Counted from the stretch's first letter, positions 48,450-60,473 are shown. The stretch is DNA of 64,000 nucleotides from Vanessa cardui (GCF_905220365.1 NC_061130.1:1743501-1807500); one strand, 5' to 3'. Numbers and translations: made by a program. Notes: generated by a model from the letters alone, not told the origin.

Positions 48450-48976
48450 ACGAAGTCGCTTTCTCTGTCCCTATGTATGCTAAAATGTTTTGTTTTTGTT
48501 TTATGGTATAGGTCGGTGGACGAGCATATGGGCCACCAGATAGTAAGTGGTCACCATCACCCATAGACAATGACACTGTAAGAAATATTAACTATTCCTT
48601 ACAACGTTAATGTGCTACCAACCTTGGGAACTAAGATTTTATGCCCCTTGTGCCTGTAGTTACACTGGCTCACTCACCCTTCAAACCGGAACACAACAAC
48701 ACTGAGTACTGTTATTTGGCGGTAGAATAACTGATGAGTGGATGGTACCTACCCAGACGGGCTTGCACAAAACCCCTACCACCAAGTAGTATGCTAAAAT
48801 CTTTAAAACTACGCAATATATTTTGATGCGGGTTTTTTTAATAGATAGAGTAATTCAAGAAGGTTTTTATGTATAATTAATGGACAATTTAATCAAGAAA
48901 CACTAATAATTTTAGAAGTTTCTACTGTGATGTCATATGTTTGCACCCGTGTGAAGTCGGAGTGGGTCGCTAGTTA
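48450..48976 (+). mobile_element. Helitron-like element split by repeat C
   Basis: The left part 'gaagtcgctttctctgtccctatgtatgctaaaat' and the right part from 48789 ('atctttaaaactacgcaatatattttgatgcggg' to 'cacccgtgtgaagtcggagtgggtcgctagtt') form one Helitron-like copy ending CTAGTT, related to 47652-47884 and 62672-62924. A whole repeat C separates the halves. Confidence 0.7.
48491..48788 (-). mobile_element. Repeat C nested, with target-site duplication
   Basis: Full-length repeat C, minus strand. 'GTATGCTAAAAT' occurs exactly at 48475-48486 and 48789-48800, extending to 16 bases with one mismatch. The duplicated bases belong to the host Helitron-like element. Removing the insert and one copy restores it. 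The A-tail is 'ttttgtttttgttttatgg' in complement. Confidence 0.9.
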
Positions 48977-50657
48977 AATTATAGACACGTCTGTATAACA
49001 CTTGTAACAATAAAGGCGTAATGTTACGGTATATGTATGTATATATGGTGTTAGTTATTGAAGGAAAACGCATTTTATAATAAAAACCTCATTGAAATCG
49101 GATCAGTAGTCTTTAAGAAAATCATTGTGATAGAAACTTATATACATACGCGTCGAATGGAGAACCGCCTCCGTAAAGTTATATGACGTCATATTATGAT
49201 GGCAAAAAGTAGATACTACATGTCTGAAGTAATTATGCTTAAAATAATATTTCTGTGAAAGTTAGAATATATTTCATAAGAATAATAATATCTTAATTGT
49301 TGAATTTTATCATGTATGTAAATGAAAATGTTATTGAAAAGAAAAGTTACAACCTTGGAATGCTTAATGATTTAGATTAATACTTAACATTACGCCTTTA
49401 CAAGTATGTTTATATTGCAATTTGTTAAGGTAAAACTAAAATTTTGAATATTGATTATATTAAATATATCTATCACAAAACTTAGAGTACTTTGGATTAT
49501 TTTATATGATACAAAAAAAATTTAAAGAACCTTACCCAATTTTATCTTAAATACAACCTTGCATTTGGTACATAATATGCGTGACTTTACATCGAAACAT
49601 TTTAGTTAAACACTTCGCTGAACTACATAGACATCAGTTTCACATGGCAACAGAGGGTCATCAACCCAAACAATTAATTGCAAAGATTAATCAAAATTGT
49701 TTATTTGTGACGTCATAATTATATAGTTTTTTTAATAATTTGTATTCTTACTTAGATATAAACACTTTAAGATGTTAACAATAGGAACACATATCTAACA
49801 TGCATGCCGGATTTTTTTTTCGCTTATCCCTTGCACCAAAAACGATGCCTATTGCTCACAGCCCTAATCAATACCTATCGCCTGTTATTTGCCGACATGA
49901 CGTTTTTATTAAATAAAACGCTTACAGAGACTGGACATAACTCTAATTGGATATTTCGTGTACATAAAGTAAACATGACATATATCGAATCGTAGGAGAA
50001 TGAAGAAACGTGAACAAATAACGAAGTATGTTTGGTTCCCGATATTATTTGAGATTGTGTACAGAAATTGGACAACGTAGTGAAAATAATTTAAAAATAA
50101 CAAAAGGTATTGGTTAGAACGTGTGTATCTTATGTTGTATTTTGTATTTGTGTGTGTGACTCATTTTAGAGTCTTCTTTACCCCACGTTTACTTATAATT
50201 CATATCGTTCGAATGGATGGAGAATCTCAAAGGAAAACAAATTATGGAATACGTTTTATTTTTGGTTTTTCTAAAAAGAAATGGAACCGCATAGCGTATT
50301 CTTTAACGTCAAAATTAATTTTAAAATAACACAGATAATATATAGCATATGTATTATGTTTGTGTGTGTAAATGAATTTGTATGTTGTATTTGTGAGTAT
50401 GAGTAATTTTACGCTCCACATTTATATTTCATATATAATAATAAAATGAGAAATAAAAATGTATGCCGAAGATTCGGTTGAAAAAGATTTAGAATAAGAA
50501 ACCTGTATTCTAGATATCCTAGTAAGAAGTATCCTATCCTTAATATTAATTAAAAAAATTAGTAACTTTTGAATAAAAAACAAACTTCGATAGATTATAT
50601 ACTTGTTAACTTTCAGTTCCAAAACTAAATGTATATGTTTTAAAAAGAATAGTGGCA
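48977..50657. other. No gene; one LINE-type tail scrap near 49065-49200
   Basis: 'Aacctcattgaaatcggatcagtagt', 'tacatacgcgtcgaatggagaaccgcctccg' resemble a widespread insect repeat end. Frames of 63-84 codons (49804-50676) overlap on both strands without motifs. Confidence 0.35.
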
Positions 50658-50808
50658 AAATCAAAATCAAAACCATTTTTTTTCAAGTGGGCTTTTACTT
50701 ACGTACCTTTGAATCGTCATTTAACAATTAAGTGAAGCTACCACCGGTTGGGATAGTAGATTCTACCGAGAAGAACTGGCAAGAAACTCAGTAGTAACTC
50801 TTTTTCAA
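50658..50808 (-). mobile_element. LINE 3' UTR fragment (tail family E)
   Basis: Reverse-strand family E UTR, from 'aaaatcaaaatcaaaacc' (complement of the TTTTGAT tail) to 'aactcagtagtaactctttt'. Well conserved. Confidence 0.8.
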
Positions 50809-50824
50809 TTGGCATTAGCACTAG

Positions 50825-51061
50825 AAAATGGATCACCTGATGGTAAATGTTCACATAATCATTGGCATTATAAGAAATAGTAACCATGCCTTATATCGGC
50901 AATGCAACAACAAATATGGAGTTATGTCCCTTATGTTTATCTTTACACTGTCTTGCTTGCCCTTCGAGTATAAAAGGGCTAGTATTGCTGCTTGGCGGTA
51001 GAATATCTGATGAGCAGATCGCATCTATCCAGACAAGCTTGTACAAAACCATACCAATAAA
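50825..51061 (-). mobile_element. Repeat C, diverged copy
   Basis: 'Ggatcacctgatggtaaatg' to 'gacaagcttgtacaaaaccataccaataa' on the reverse strand. The 3' A-tail end is missing, and it sits 16 bp after the LINE tail. Confidence 0.7.
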
Positions 51062-51688
51062 TAATCATTAAAAACCAGACATAATTAATGAAATAACATC
51101 ACAGTTACATACTGTTTACGTATATTGAATTCCATAAATAATAATCAAAAGAAAGAATTTATCAGAAAATATTTCATATAAATTCTTAAATGATAATTTA
51201 GTAAAAAAATAATGAATCATTCATCAACGTATGATGAATTCAATAAAAATGTTTATCGAACTATCAATCATCTTTATAGACCACGTTAAGCGATGCTCAT
51301 GAATTCCTAAACAATCCAATTCCATTGAAATTTCGAATCTTTCCTCAAATTGAATGAGGATGCCGAAGTATGCGGCGTGTCGTACGAGCAAGATACCTTA
51401 AAGCCTACGTAAAGACCAAAGAATGAGGGCAGATGCCATTGTCACGCCATATAACCGCATATTATTATTAATTTACCGAGCTATCGCATTGTCTACATCA
51501 CTTCAAAACGCTATCGTGATATACACAAAGACTTGAATTCGTGGAATTTAATCGTTCTTTCGGCTCATTAAGGTATTTTTTTAATAACTTTATTGATATA
51601 TATTTCTTGCTGATTGTTATTGTAAAACAGTAGCCAACACGTCTCATCAATGGGCGTTCGTTAAAGGTTTTGTGATATTGACTAGAAT
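51062..51688. other. No recognisable feature
   Basis: AT-rich sequence without ORF or repeat support. Confidence 0.35.
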
Positions 51689-51970
51689 ATCATCATCATA
51701 ATCATCAACAGCTTATAAATTTCCCACTGCTGGTTTAAAGCCTCCTCTCCTTTTGAGAAGAAGGTTTGGGAGCATATTCATAAAGTATCAATAGGGATAG
51801 TGGAAACACGTGTGCAGAATTTCGTTGAAATTAATCATATTTCGTTGAAATTAATAATATGCAGGTTTCTTCACGATGTTTTCCATGAAAATAAGTGCTG
51901 CTTGCTTGGGTTTGAACTCGTAAACATCGGTTAAGAAGCGCGCGTTCTAATGACTGGGCTATCTCGGCTC
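51689..51970 (-). mobile_element. SINE A with ATG-type tail and local duplication
   Basis: Minus-strand SINE A. The tail is 'tcatcatcataatcatcaac' (TGATGATGA type in element orientation), different from the TTTAC and TTG tails elsewhere. An internal 20-bp block ('atttcgttgaaattaatcat') is tandemly repeated near 51821-51860, and about 25 bp near 'cacgaga' is deleted. Confidence 0.75.
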
Positions 51971-53799
51971 TTGGAATATACAACCTTCTAATTCGGCAGT
52001 TTGGCATATAAAATTGTAATCATCCTTTATTTTAATATTAAATGGTGAAATATTTAATGCTATGTGGATGTTTGCTGTGTCGTATATTATAATTACTCGT
52101 ATTTTCCAGAGCTCTTGGATAGTTGACGCCTTTGTAGTTCAACAAAGACACTTGAATTTAAGGAATTCCAACGTTCTGTCGTTTTGAATCGTTGAGCTAT
52201 TTCCCAATTTACGCTTCGAGTTATATCCTGTATTTTATATCTTTCCATTTGGATTACACTGCAATTGTATCTTTTTTGAAAAAATATTACGACATAGTCA
52301 AGTGAGCACCAGTCAGAAAAAGTTCCAATGCTTGGATTTCTGGTGCTGTTCCAGTGTGGTTTGCACATGTGACATATGTCATCTGACAACGAGTCATATG
52401 TCCTTCAAAGTGACTAAATAAATTAACGCCTGAACATTCAGTTTTGTTAGACCAGACTTGAACCAACATTCTTCAATAAAATCTCGGCACAAATAAAAAA
52501 AGCAGTCCCAACACGCCCACCAGCCTTTGCTGTATATGTTTTATGTACTAGATAATAAAAACAATTGCCAAAATTTGAGAATAGTTAAAAGAACAAAAAT
52601 ATAACACGTGAGTTAAGAAAATTAGTATATTACATATATACTAATTGTTTATAATAAATGTAATTAAAAAAGAGATAGAGATAGAGAAAGAGAAGGAATG
52701 ATTGATTGAAAATAACGTTTTTTTTCTTACGTGACGTTTTTGATCAGTTCACTCAATTGTAAGCCTCGTAAAAGAACATCGTACCAAAAAATACAATCGC
52801 TTAATTAAATTGATTCCCTTTCAGAATTTTTCGCAAATATTTACGCAAAAAGCGCCATCAAACAGTTGTGTATCAAAAAACTTACCATGTAAACATGTTA
52901 CTCGTATATCAAGGTGAAAAACAAGTAGTGAAATATTGAATCATGCTCGCTGACAGCTATACTGGTACGAGGGCTATGATAGATGATAGGAAACCATAGT
53001 CAAGTAAGGGAATTATGTAAGCTATGTATCTGATAATTTATTAACTTACTTATGCTAATTGACGTACACGTTCATACGTCAGTTGTTTCAATGCGAACTT
53101 TTGTGGAAAGGTTAGTTAGTTTTGTATTAAATTTTGAACGAATGGAAAACTCGAAACTAGGATGGAATAGTTTAATTACGAAAAATATATTAATTACAAA
53201 GGCCAAACAATATTCAAAATTGGATTGGACTGCCATTAAAATATAATAAAATACAGTAACAGGAACAGCGTGACAATGTTCACTGATGGGCTTAGGTCTT
53301 CAATAAGACTGCTTCATAAGCTTTAGTTTATTCCAAAATACAATAACTTTATACAATCTATTTATATAGGTCAGTCTTATTACAAGGTTAAGAAAGAGGT
53401 AAGCTTACTCAGATAAAAGATAACGAAATATACAGTTACATAATTGTATCTATTTGTTAGCTATTGATTCCTACAAATTGTAATCTTGACCTTGCGTACA
53501 ATACAGGAAAGCTCGTCATTCTTTTCGATTTCAAGAATGGCTGAATGTAATTAATAATGTTTAGTATTGAATTTGAAGTAAATATTATGCTTGATAAACT
53601 ATGTGGTATTATCATTACAAAAACCTCGAAACAGTTCATTACGTTTTAATAAAATATGTCTATGTCTCTTCTAGCGTTGTGCTGCGTTCGTGGCTTGATC
53701 GTGTTCTCCTAGCAGGAGAAATGTTCTACCCTATTTCATGTTATCATTTGAGAAATTTTTCATTTTACAGGAAGACGGTAGTAGCAGCAGATTTTATTC
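51971..53799. other. No gene called
   Basis: A 98-codon minus frame at 52093-52389 includes no recognised domain. A short purine run 'agagatagagatagagaaagagaag' lies near 52670-52695. Nothing else is supported. Confidence 0.35.
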
Positions 53800-53990
53800 G
53801 GTGGTAGAGTTTTGTAGAAACCCCTCTGGGTACAGTCCACTCATCAGATATTCTACAACCAGATCGCATGCGTCAGTGTTCCAGTTTGAAGGGAGAGTGA
53901 GTCCGTGTTACTACAGATACAAGGGACATAAAATATTACCAATTAGTTCTCATGGTTAGTAGCGATATTGTAAGGAATGGTTAATATTTT
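53800..53990 (+). mobile_element. Repeat C, diverged copy
   Basis: 'Ggtggtagagttttgtagaaacccctctggg', 'ccactcatcagatattctac', 'gtttgaagggagagtgag' and 'gatattgtaaggaatggttaatatt' in repeat C order. The 3' third is lost. Confidence 0.7.
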
Positions 53991-54460
53991 TCACGAAGTT
54001 AATATCCATGAGCGATATATTATATTAAAGACAGAATCCACCAATCACAAACAACCGAAACGATGGTCAGCAAATGATAACCTTCTATTGCATTATTCAA
54101 CCAATCACTGGCCACTTCTGAACATAGGCCAGCGTTTGATAATTCCATTTTATCATGTAAAATATAACCCATAAATTGTTCTATTTCGAATAGTTTTAAA
54201 ATAAACCTCGTCGTCCATCAGCATAGCATGTGCTTGTTTTCATTCAATTAAGTTGAGTGGAAACTGTTGCAGCTTCATTTAGAAATCCAGACTCGATTTG
54301 AATTCACGTTACGATTCACGCTTAGAAAAAAAAATATTATAAAAATAATATTTCGTAAAATAAATTCTCTTTTATATTCTTAGTGAATGATACAAAAAAA
54401 AAATATTATTTTAACTACATTCATTCAATAATTACAATCAAAAATTTATAATCGTCAGTT
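53991..54460. other. No recognisable feature
   Basis: A 65-codon + frame (53977-54174) begins inside repeat C and has no domain. Confidence 0.35.
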
Positions 54461-54650
54461 GTGGTAGATGGTGCATGCCTATCTAAGTGAGGACCACTAA
54501 AAATATTCTCCCGCCGAACAGTAATACTTAAAATTATTGCGTTCCTTTTTAAAGTGTGATTAAGCCAGCGTAGCTGCAGTTATAATAGACATCAAATCTT
54601 AGTTCCTAAGATCGGTGGCACATTCATATAAAGCATGATAAATATTAATT
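54461..54650 (+). mobile_element. Repeat C, degenerate copy
   Basis: 'Tggtagatggtgcatgcct', 'aagtgtgattaagccagcgtagctgcag', 'caaatcttagttcctaagatcggtggcacattc'. An old copy, followed by (CA)n at about 54656-54673. Confidence 0.6.
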
Positions 54651-56942
54651 ATAACACCACACACACACACACATAGAAAAAAAGGATATTCTAAATAACT
54701 AGAGTAAAAAAAAACTTTTTGTAAGACCATTGTTGTTGAAATAATAGGTACTCTTGTGATAGATTTTCAATACGATATTTCATTTTTGTCCGAGCAAAAG
54801 CTGAATTTAAAACAAATCTAATGTATGAAAAGTCTGTGGTATGCTGTGAATACTATAAGTGATTCATTAATAGTAATTCATTAATATTTATCATACCTTA
54901 ATTCTGTATTTTATTAAATAATGTTTGTTTGCATATATTTTTATTGATAATGGTACTCACATTATCAATAAAAATATTATAACGCACTGAACATTATTAC
55001 ACTATTATTTAAAGTTGGACAGAAAAGTCAGAAAAAGAACATTGTCCTCGTTTTATGTCTGAAGCTACATATAACATTCAAAGTATCTAATCCATAAAAA
55101 ACAGAAAAGCGGGTCACAAACAAATAAAATTACTTTTACCAGAATATAGTTTGTTTTGAAGAGGATGTCGTGAAATTGAGAAATGTATCGACTTATTCTT
55201 ATAATCAACGCTGAGTTTACAAAATCCGTACAATTTTGACGTGTGCTGTACAACCGCTATTATACACTGAACACAATTCTATTTCCAGCCTGCTGGAGTC
55301 ATAAATAATACATTTGGTGGAGAATCGAACGCGTGCATTCAGTGTGATATAAATAGCCACATTCCATATTATCGCGTGGTATACTTTGATTCTGACTTGC
55401 TTTAGATGGTAGGGTTAATAAACGGAAGAACTTTTGTGTATACAACTAAAAGCCGAATCGGTCTAAACTAGATTGGACCGGTTGAAACCAGATGGGAGAA
55501 AAATTCTGGTAACTGTTATGTTATTTCTTTTATTAGTATTAATAATAGATTTATATGTTCTTGTATTTTTTCAGTACGATTGTTTTCTTAGAACGTATAA
55601 TAGAAAAATAATATTAATAATAAATACATTAAATTAAAAAAAAATGAACACATTTGGACAAAATAACAGATATTTCTCAATTTATTTAAATACGTTCTAT
55701 TAAACTTCATTTTATAATGAAAAAAAAAAATGGTCATATCAAGGCTATGATGACATAATTGAATTTAATCATACAGTCTCCCTGACTAACCAATAGCCAA
55801 CGAATATGACAGTTTACAAGTTTATAAAAGAAAAAAAAAACAGATACAGTATAGCCCAGTTCACGAGGTGACTGCATTTTGACAAGACGAAGATGGTCCA
55901 AGTATAGAGCCAACTTTACTTTATACATTATTTGAGCCAACTTATTCCGCCAAACTCCAATACTAATTCCTTGACCGATTAATTTGAAGACAAAACCTCA
56001 AGGTTGCAGTCGGTCAAACTAACCAATAAAGAAACAAGGCCTTCCACAGTATTAACAATTAATAGAACTACCCTTTAATATTATTTTTAGTTTATCTTAT
56101 ATTATAAAGATGGATAAAATTGATGAAAGAATAAAATGTTAATGTCAGGGTTAAAGAAGTATGTCAGCTCTTATATTTTCCGTTTATAATAAGAACGTTG
56201 ATATTATAACGTTTATAGTTAATAATCACGACCTCCATTATGAGAATATTATCTGAGATCTTCCAAAATAGATATAATAAAATATAGGCAAGTATGTACT
56301 CCGTTTGCGTAGATTATATAATATATATTTGCGTCGTGCTGCGTTTTGAACATAACGCTTATATAAAATTGAAAATCAATTTTAATAGAGAAATGTGAAT
56401 TTTGCTTCATTGTGTGTGATTTATATTAGCCCAAATATATAATAGATTTAAGGGTGACAAATTAAATTAGTAGCTAATTATGTAATCGCAGATTCTGAGG
56501 TCCTAGGTGGAACCCCACTTTAAAAGAATAATCTTTAAAAATAATCTATAGTCTGATGAAGCAAATAGAGGACACTCCCGCGCTTCGGAAAGCACGTAAA
56601 GCACTTGGTTCTGCACCTCAAATCTTTTCGGTCGTGTCGGGTCCCATTTAATAAAGAGCGTAAGTGAATATAGAGTACATCTCTGTTTGTGCGCACACTT
56701 GTGTAATATAAAGTTCTACGTAGTTGAGTAGGTAGAGATTGTTGGATGACTCGATCAGGTATCATCATATACACATATATAAATTGAATAAATGGAAATT
56801 GCATTGCATATTCATATAAATAAAAAATAAAAAAACAATAAAATTGAATTCACTCAGTCGCCTTTGAGCAATTTTATATTTGCTATAAAATATCAATAAA
56901 GGAATCGTTTCTGTTATTATTTTATTTAATCATAAGTTCATT
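54651..56942. other. No gene; (CA)n and a 17-bp palindrome
   Basis: AT-rich. Includes (CA)n at about 54656-54673 and a perfect 17-bp inverted repeat at 54935-54977. The 89-codon minus frame at 56535-56804 has no recognisable domain. Confidence 0.35.
54935..54977. repeat. Perfect 17-bp hairpin palindrome
   Basis: Arms 54935-54951 (ATATTTTTATTGATAAT) and 54961-54977 are exact reverse complements around a 9-base loop (GGTACTCAC). Confidence 0.85.
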
Positions 56943-57225
56943 CAGCTCCGACGACCCAGTTGTCAAATTATTAATCTTAATCGACGATTATGCGTTCAAA
57001 TCCGGGCAAGTACCGTTGAATTTTTAAAAGCTTATATTTGTTTAAAATTCATCTTGTGCTCGGCGGTGTAGGAACACATCATGAGGAAGCTTGCAAGTGG
57101 TGGATGAGAATTTGCCAAGTGTAATAGAGTAACCAAACCTCCTCTAGTTAAAGGAAATGAGGTCTTAGCCCAGCAGGGTGACATTACGCATTATATCCCT
57201 ACAGCTTTCTACTTTACTATAGAAG
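56943..57225 (+). mobile_element. SINE A, old copy
   Basis: SINE A from 'cagctccgacgacccagttg' to 'gaggtcttagcccagcagggtgac', with 'tttctactttac' a probable tail remnant. It is heavily substituted with a central deletion. Confidence 0.7.
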
Positions 57226-57522
57226 TAACTGGCAACGTGCAATGACAAGTTATTAATAAAACAAAAACAAAAATAATATCTCAATATTTGTTTAAAATAA
57301 AACGAATGCAATTATAATCGGTATGAATAATGGAGGTTCATTCATGGGGACAGCTCATTTAATTATCGCCTGTATTATGAAGTGGTAATCAGATTCGTAT
57401 TAAAGATAATTCAGTATTGGATGATAATTGCCCCAACAAACACGTTTATTTTTAATTAAATGATAATACTTTTTATCTTATCGATGTTTTCATGCACAAT
57501 TGCTTTGTATATTTTTTTATTT

Positions 57523-57711
57523 CTTTTTTTTATGGAATAAGTTGGCGGACGAGCATATGGGCCACCTGATGGTAAGCGGTCACCATCACCCATATACAAT
57601 GACGTTGTAAGAAATATTAACTATTCCTTACATCGTCAATGCGCCGCCAACCTTGGGAACTAAGATGCTATGTCCCTTGTGCCTGTAGTTACACTTGCTC
57701 ACTCACTCTTT
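57523..57711 (-). mobile_element. Repeat C, 5'-truncated copy
   Basis: Reverse-strand repeat C with a perfect 3' half (poly(T)-'atggaataagttggcggacg') that stops at 'cactcactctt'. The first ~100 bp of the element are absent, consistent with incomplete reverse transcription. Confidence 0.85.
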
Positions 57712-59277
57712 TCAATTTTCAATTCGAAGATGGGAATTTCAACCGATAAATCTGACTTCAAACCTCAAAATGTAGTACTACTACTACTCCTACTACTACT
57801 AAAGATAAATTAATAACATAAAATTTCACTTAAAAAACTGTATTCGCTCAATACGGTTTTCTTATTCGTACAAACTTAAAGTAAATTTAATGGAATATAA
57901 ATTCAATGCTATCAATATAAATGTAAATAAGACTATAACAAGATCACTTCAAAGGCCGGAACATAGCCGAGAACTCTTATAAGACGGACCCACAAAGCGA
58001 GGCATAACGAGCTAAATTTAAAACTGGAGACTCAATAACAGTTCAGGCCAATACAGGCAATTTTAATTCTGAAATAATCAGACTTTCCAATTCTAAGTCA
58101 ACTTTTAACACATTGCTTTGTAAGTACTCAATGAATACGAAATTATATATCAATCTTGGATCTCGTTTGGAGATCAAACATTATCCAAAGTAATGTCACT
58201 GATTTTTATTAAATTGTTGTTCATTAAAATATTTTATATGGTAGTTATAGAAAAATAATTTGTTTAATTATAGTTAGTGCGAGGTACCAACTCCAGATAT
58301 TCTACGGCCAAAGATGTTGTTCTTCCTTTTAGGAACCAATCCAACCAAACCTTTTAGGAATACTAAGTCAGTAGATACTCTGTGCGTTGATGTGAGTTAG
58401 GACAGGCTTAATATTACAATAATATTATCTCCATTTATTTTATTTAAAATATCAAATTGTAATCACTTTATTAATATAAATAAGCCCAAGTAATATTTTT
58501 AAATGAAATAATTATATATTTCTTTTATATAATCCTTTTCCCTAATACTTCAACAGTAAATGCCATGTTTTAACTCAATTTTACAATTACTTCTGTGAAG
58601 CAAAGTGGCATAAGTACATAAACAACACATCTGGTTATTAATAATATTGCATTCATTACATCTTGAAAGATAAATTGAGAAAAGAAATCGACGTCGGAGA
58701 GCAATAAATCTATAAAAAGATTCAATTTAATTGCATTAGACTGTTGTCTGTTGAAGCTTAAGTATTTAGCCGACTTTAAAGATTAGGACGTTACCTTTTA
58801 CATTTGAATTTATTCATTTATTTCAATATGTTTAACTAACAAGAAAACAGAATCAATCCTAGAGATGTTGCACAACACTAATATTTTACGAATGAATCCA
58901 AATTTGTTTTTTTTGTGTGTGAAATATTGCTGTTGGACCTACTGGCCTTTACAGCGTCTCCGGACTTTCGGGCGAATACTAATGTTCTCAGCCCTGAGGT
59001 TGAGCTCGGATTTACAGATCGTTCTGAGGAAGTCTGTAATCCAAATTCCATACTTTCCTTAGTTATATATGAAACAATTAGCGAATCTTGCCATCGCGAT
59101 GCAGAAATGTCTACGATTTGACATAACGCCATCTAGTATGCGTGTATCAAAATAAATATATTAATAACGTGTACACGCACACTAGTAAAATAGAATTTAA
59201 TTTTTCGAGTATCAAATTTTGCTTTCACGCACACGATAATAATGTTGGTGCGTCAGTTTCATTTATTTTGCAGTACA
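57712..59277. other. No gene called; (ACT)n and two-strand open island
   Basis: An (ACT)n microsatellite lies at about 57777-57801. At 58865-59132 frames are open on both strands (65, 68 and 84 codons) in GC-richer DNA. No domain is recognised. 'Gtgcgaggtaccaactccagatattctac' near 58279 may be a repeat C scrap. Confidence 0.35.
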
Positions 59278-59289
59278 TTACTCTATCTA

Positions 59290-59600
59290 AAATGAGCTGA
59301 GATGGCCCAGTGGTTAGAACGCGTGCATCTTAACCGATGATTGCGGGTTCAAACCGAGGCAAGCACCACTGAATATTCATGTGCTTAATTTGTGTTTACA
59401 ATTCATCTCGTGCTTGGCGGTGAAGGAAAACATCGTGAGGAAACCTGCATGTGTCTAATTTCATCGAAATTCTGCCACATGTGCATCCACCAACCCGCAT
59501 TGGAACAGCGTGGGGGAATATGTTCCAAACCCTCTCCTTAATGGAAGAGGAGGCCTTATCTCAGCAGTGGGAAATATACAGGCTGTTACTTTACTTTTAC
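59290..59600 (+). mobile_element. SINE A, young reference copy with 12-bp TSD
   Basis: Complete SINE A: A-box region 'tgagctgagatggcccagtgg', B box GGTTCAAACC (59346-59355), a body, and a LINE-like 3' domain 'gaggaggccttatctcagcagtgggaaat', then 'acaggctgttactttacttttac'. The 12-bp direct repeat TTACTCTATCTA (59278-59289 and 59601-59612) flanks it. SINE A has an internal Pol III promoter and no ORF of its own. The 3' domain would recruit a LINE enzyme. Confidence 0.92.
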
Positions 59601-60000
59601 TTACTCTATCTAGATATATTACTTATCTAAAATTAATAGCATGTTTAACTTTAATTCTTCAAAATCGCTTAAACAGCGCTTAAAAGATTATCATGAAATT
59701 GGCATTTATTTATGTATATTTCAATAAGGTTTTGTCGCATTCCGCTTCGACTTTTATATCGCTTAACCCATCACGACGATAATTGGTATATACACAGGCG
59801 GGACAGTCTTTTGGGATTTGCTAGTACGCTATAAATTGCTTTTTGATTATGAGCAGATAAGCAATATATATTATATTATATTAATTCGTTAACGTAATTT
59901 ACATTAATAAAGTTTTTGTAAAAGATATTCGTATATATATATAGAGAAAAAATAGTTCAGTATTTTTTTCTATTCTCTTACAATTAACTAATTAATTGAT

Positions 60001-60075
60001 CAAAATCATGTTATACTTTATTTAAGTAAGCTTTTACAAGCAGTTATGAATCGTCATTTTACAAGCTATATTAGA
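60001..60075 (-). mobile_element. LINE 3' UTR fragment (tail family E)
   Basis: 'Gatcaaaatcatgttatactttatttaagtaagcttttacaagcag' and 'gaatcgtcattttacaa' match the last ~75 bp of family E on the reverse strand. Confidence 0.7.
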
Positions 60076-60133
60076 GTTGTAGTTGATGTAGAAATAAAAG
60101 ACCTTTAAAGTTATTTGAATTATCTTCAAAGTA

Positions 60134-60473
60134 AAAAGTAAATTAACAGCCTGTAAATTTCCCACAGCTGGGATAAGGCCTCCTCTTCCATTAATCTTTT
60201 TTTTTGGCATAGGTTACAAACGAGCAGTAGCACCTGATGGAAAGTGACTACCACCGCTCATGGACATCTGCAACACCAGAGGGCAGAAGGCCGGCAACGC
60301 ACCTGCAAGGTGGTGCAGGTGCAGGTTCCTCACGAAGCTTTCCTTCATCGCCGCACGATATGAATTATGAACACAAATTAAGCACATATATATAGTGGTG
60401 CTTGCCTGGATTTGAACCCGTAATCGTCGGTTAAGATGCTCGCGTTCTAACCGCTGAGCCATCTCAGCTCAAT
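60134..60473 (-). mobile_element. SINE A with replaced middle
   Basis: Minus-strand SINE A whose 3' end ('aattaacagcctgtaaatttcccac' to 'cctcttccattaa', to 60194) and 5' part ('gcaggttcctcacg' near 60321 to 'gagccatctcagctc') are well preserved. About 100 bp of body between them are replaced by another repeat (60195-60320). The 82-codon reverse frame crosses the junction and is an artefact of the chimera. Confidence 0.8.
60195..60320 (-). mobile_element. Additional short repeat inside SINE A
   Basis: 'Tttttttttggcataggttac' to 'agggcagaaggccggcaacgcacctgcaa', a GC-richer block resembling a separate lepidopteran SINE-like repeat with a poly(T) (A-tail) end at the left. It occupies the place of the missing SINE A body. 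Confidence 0.5.
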
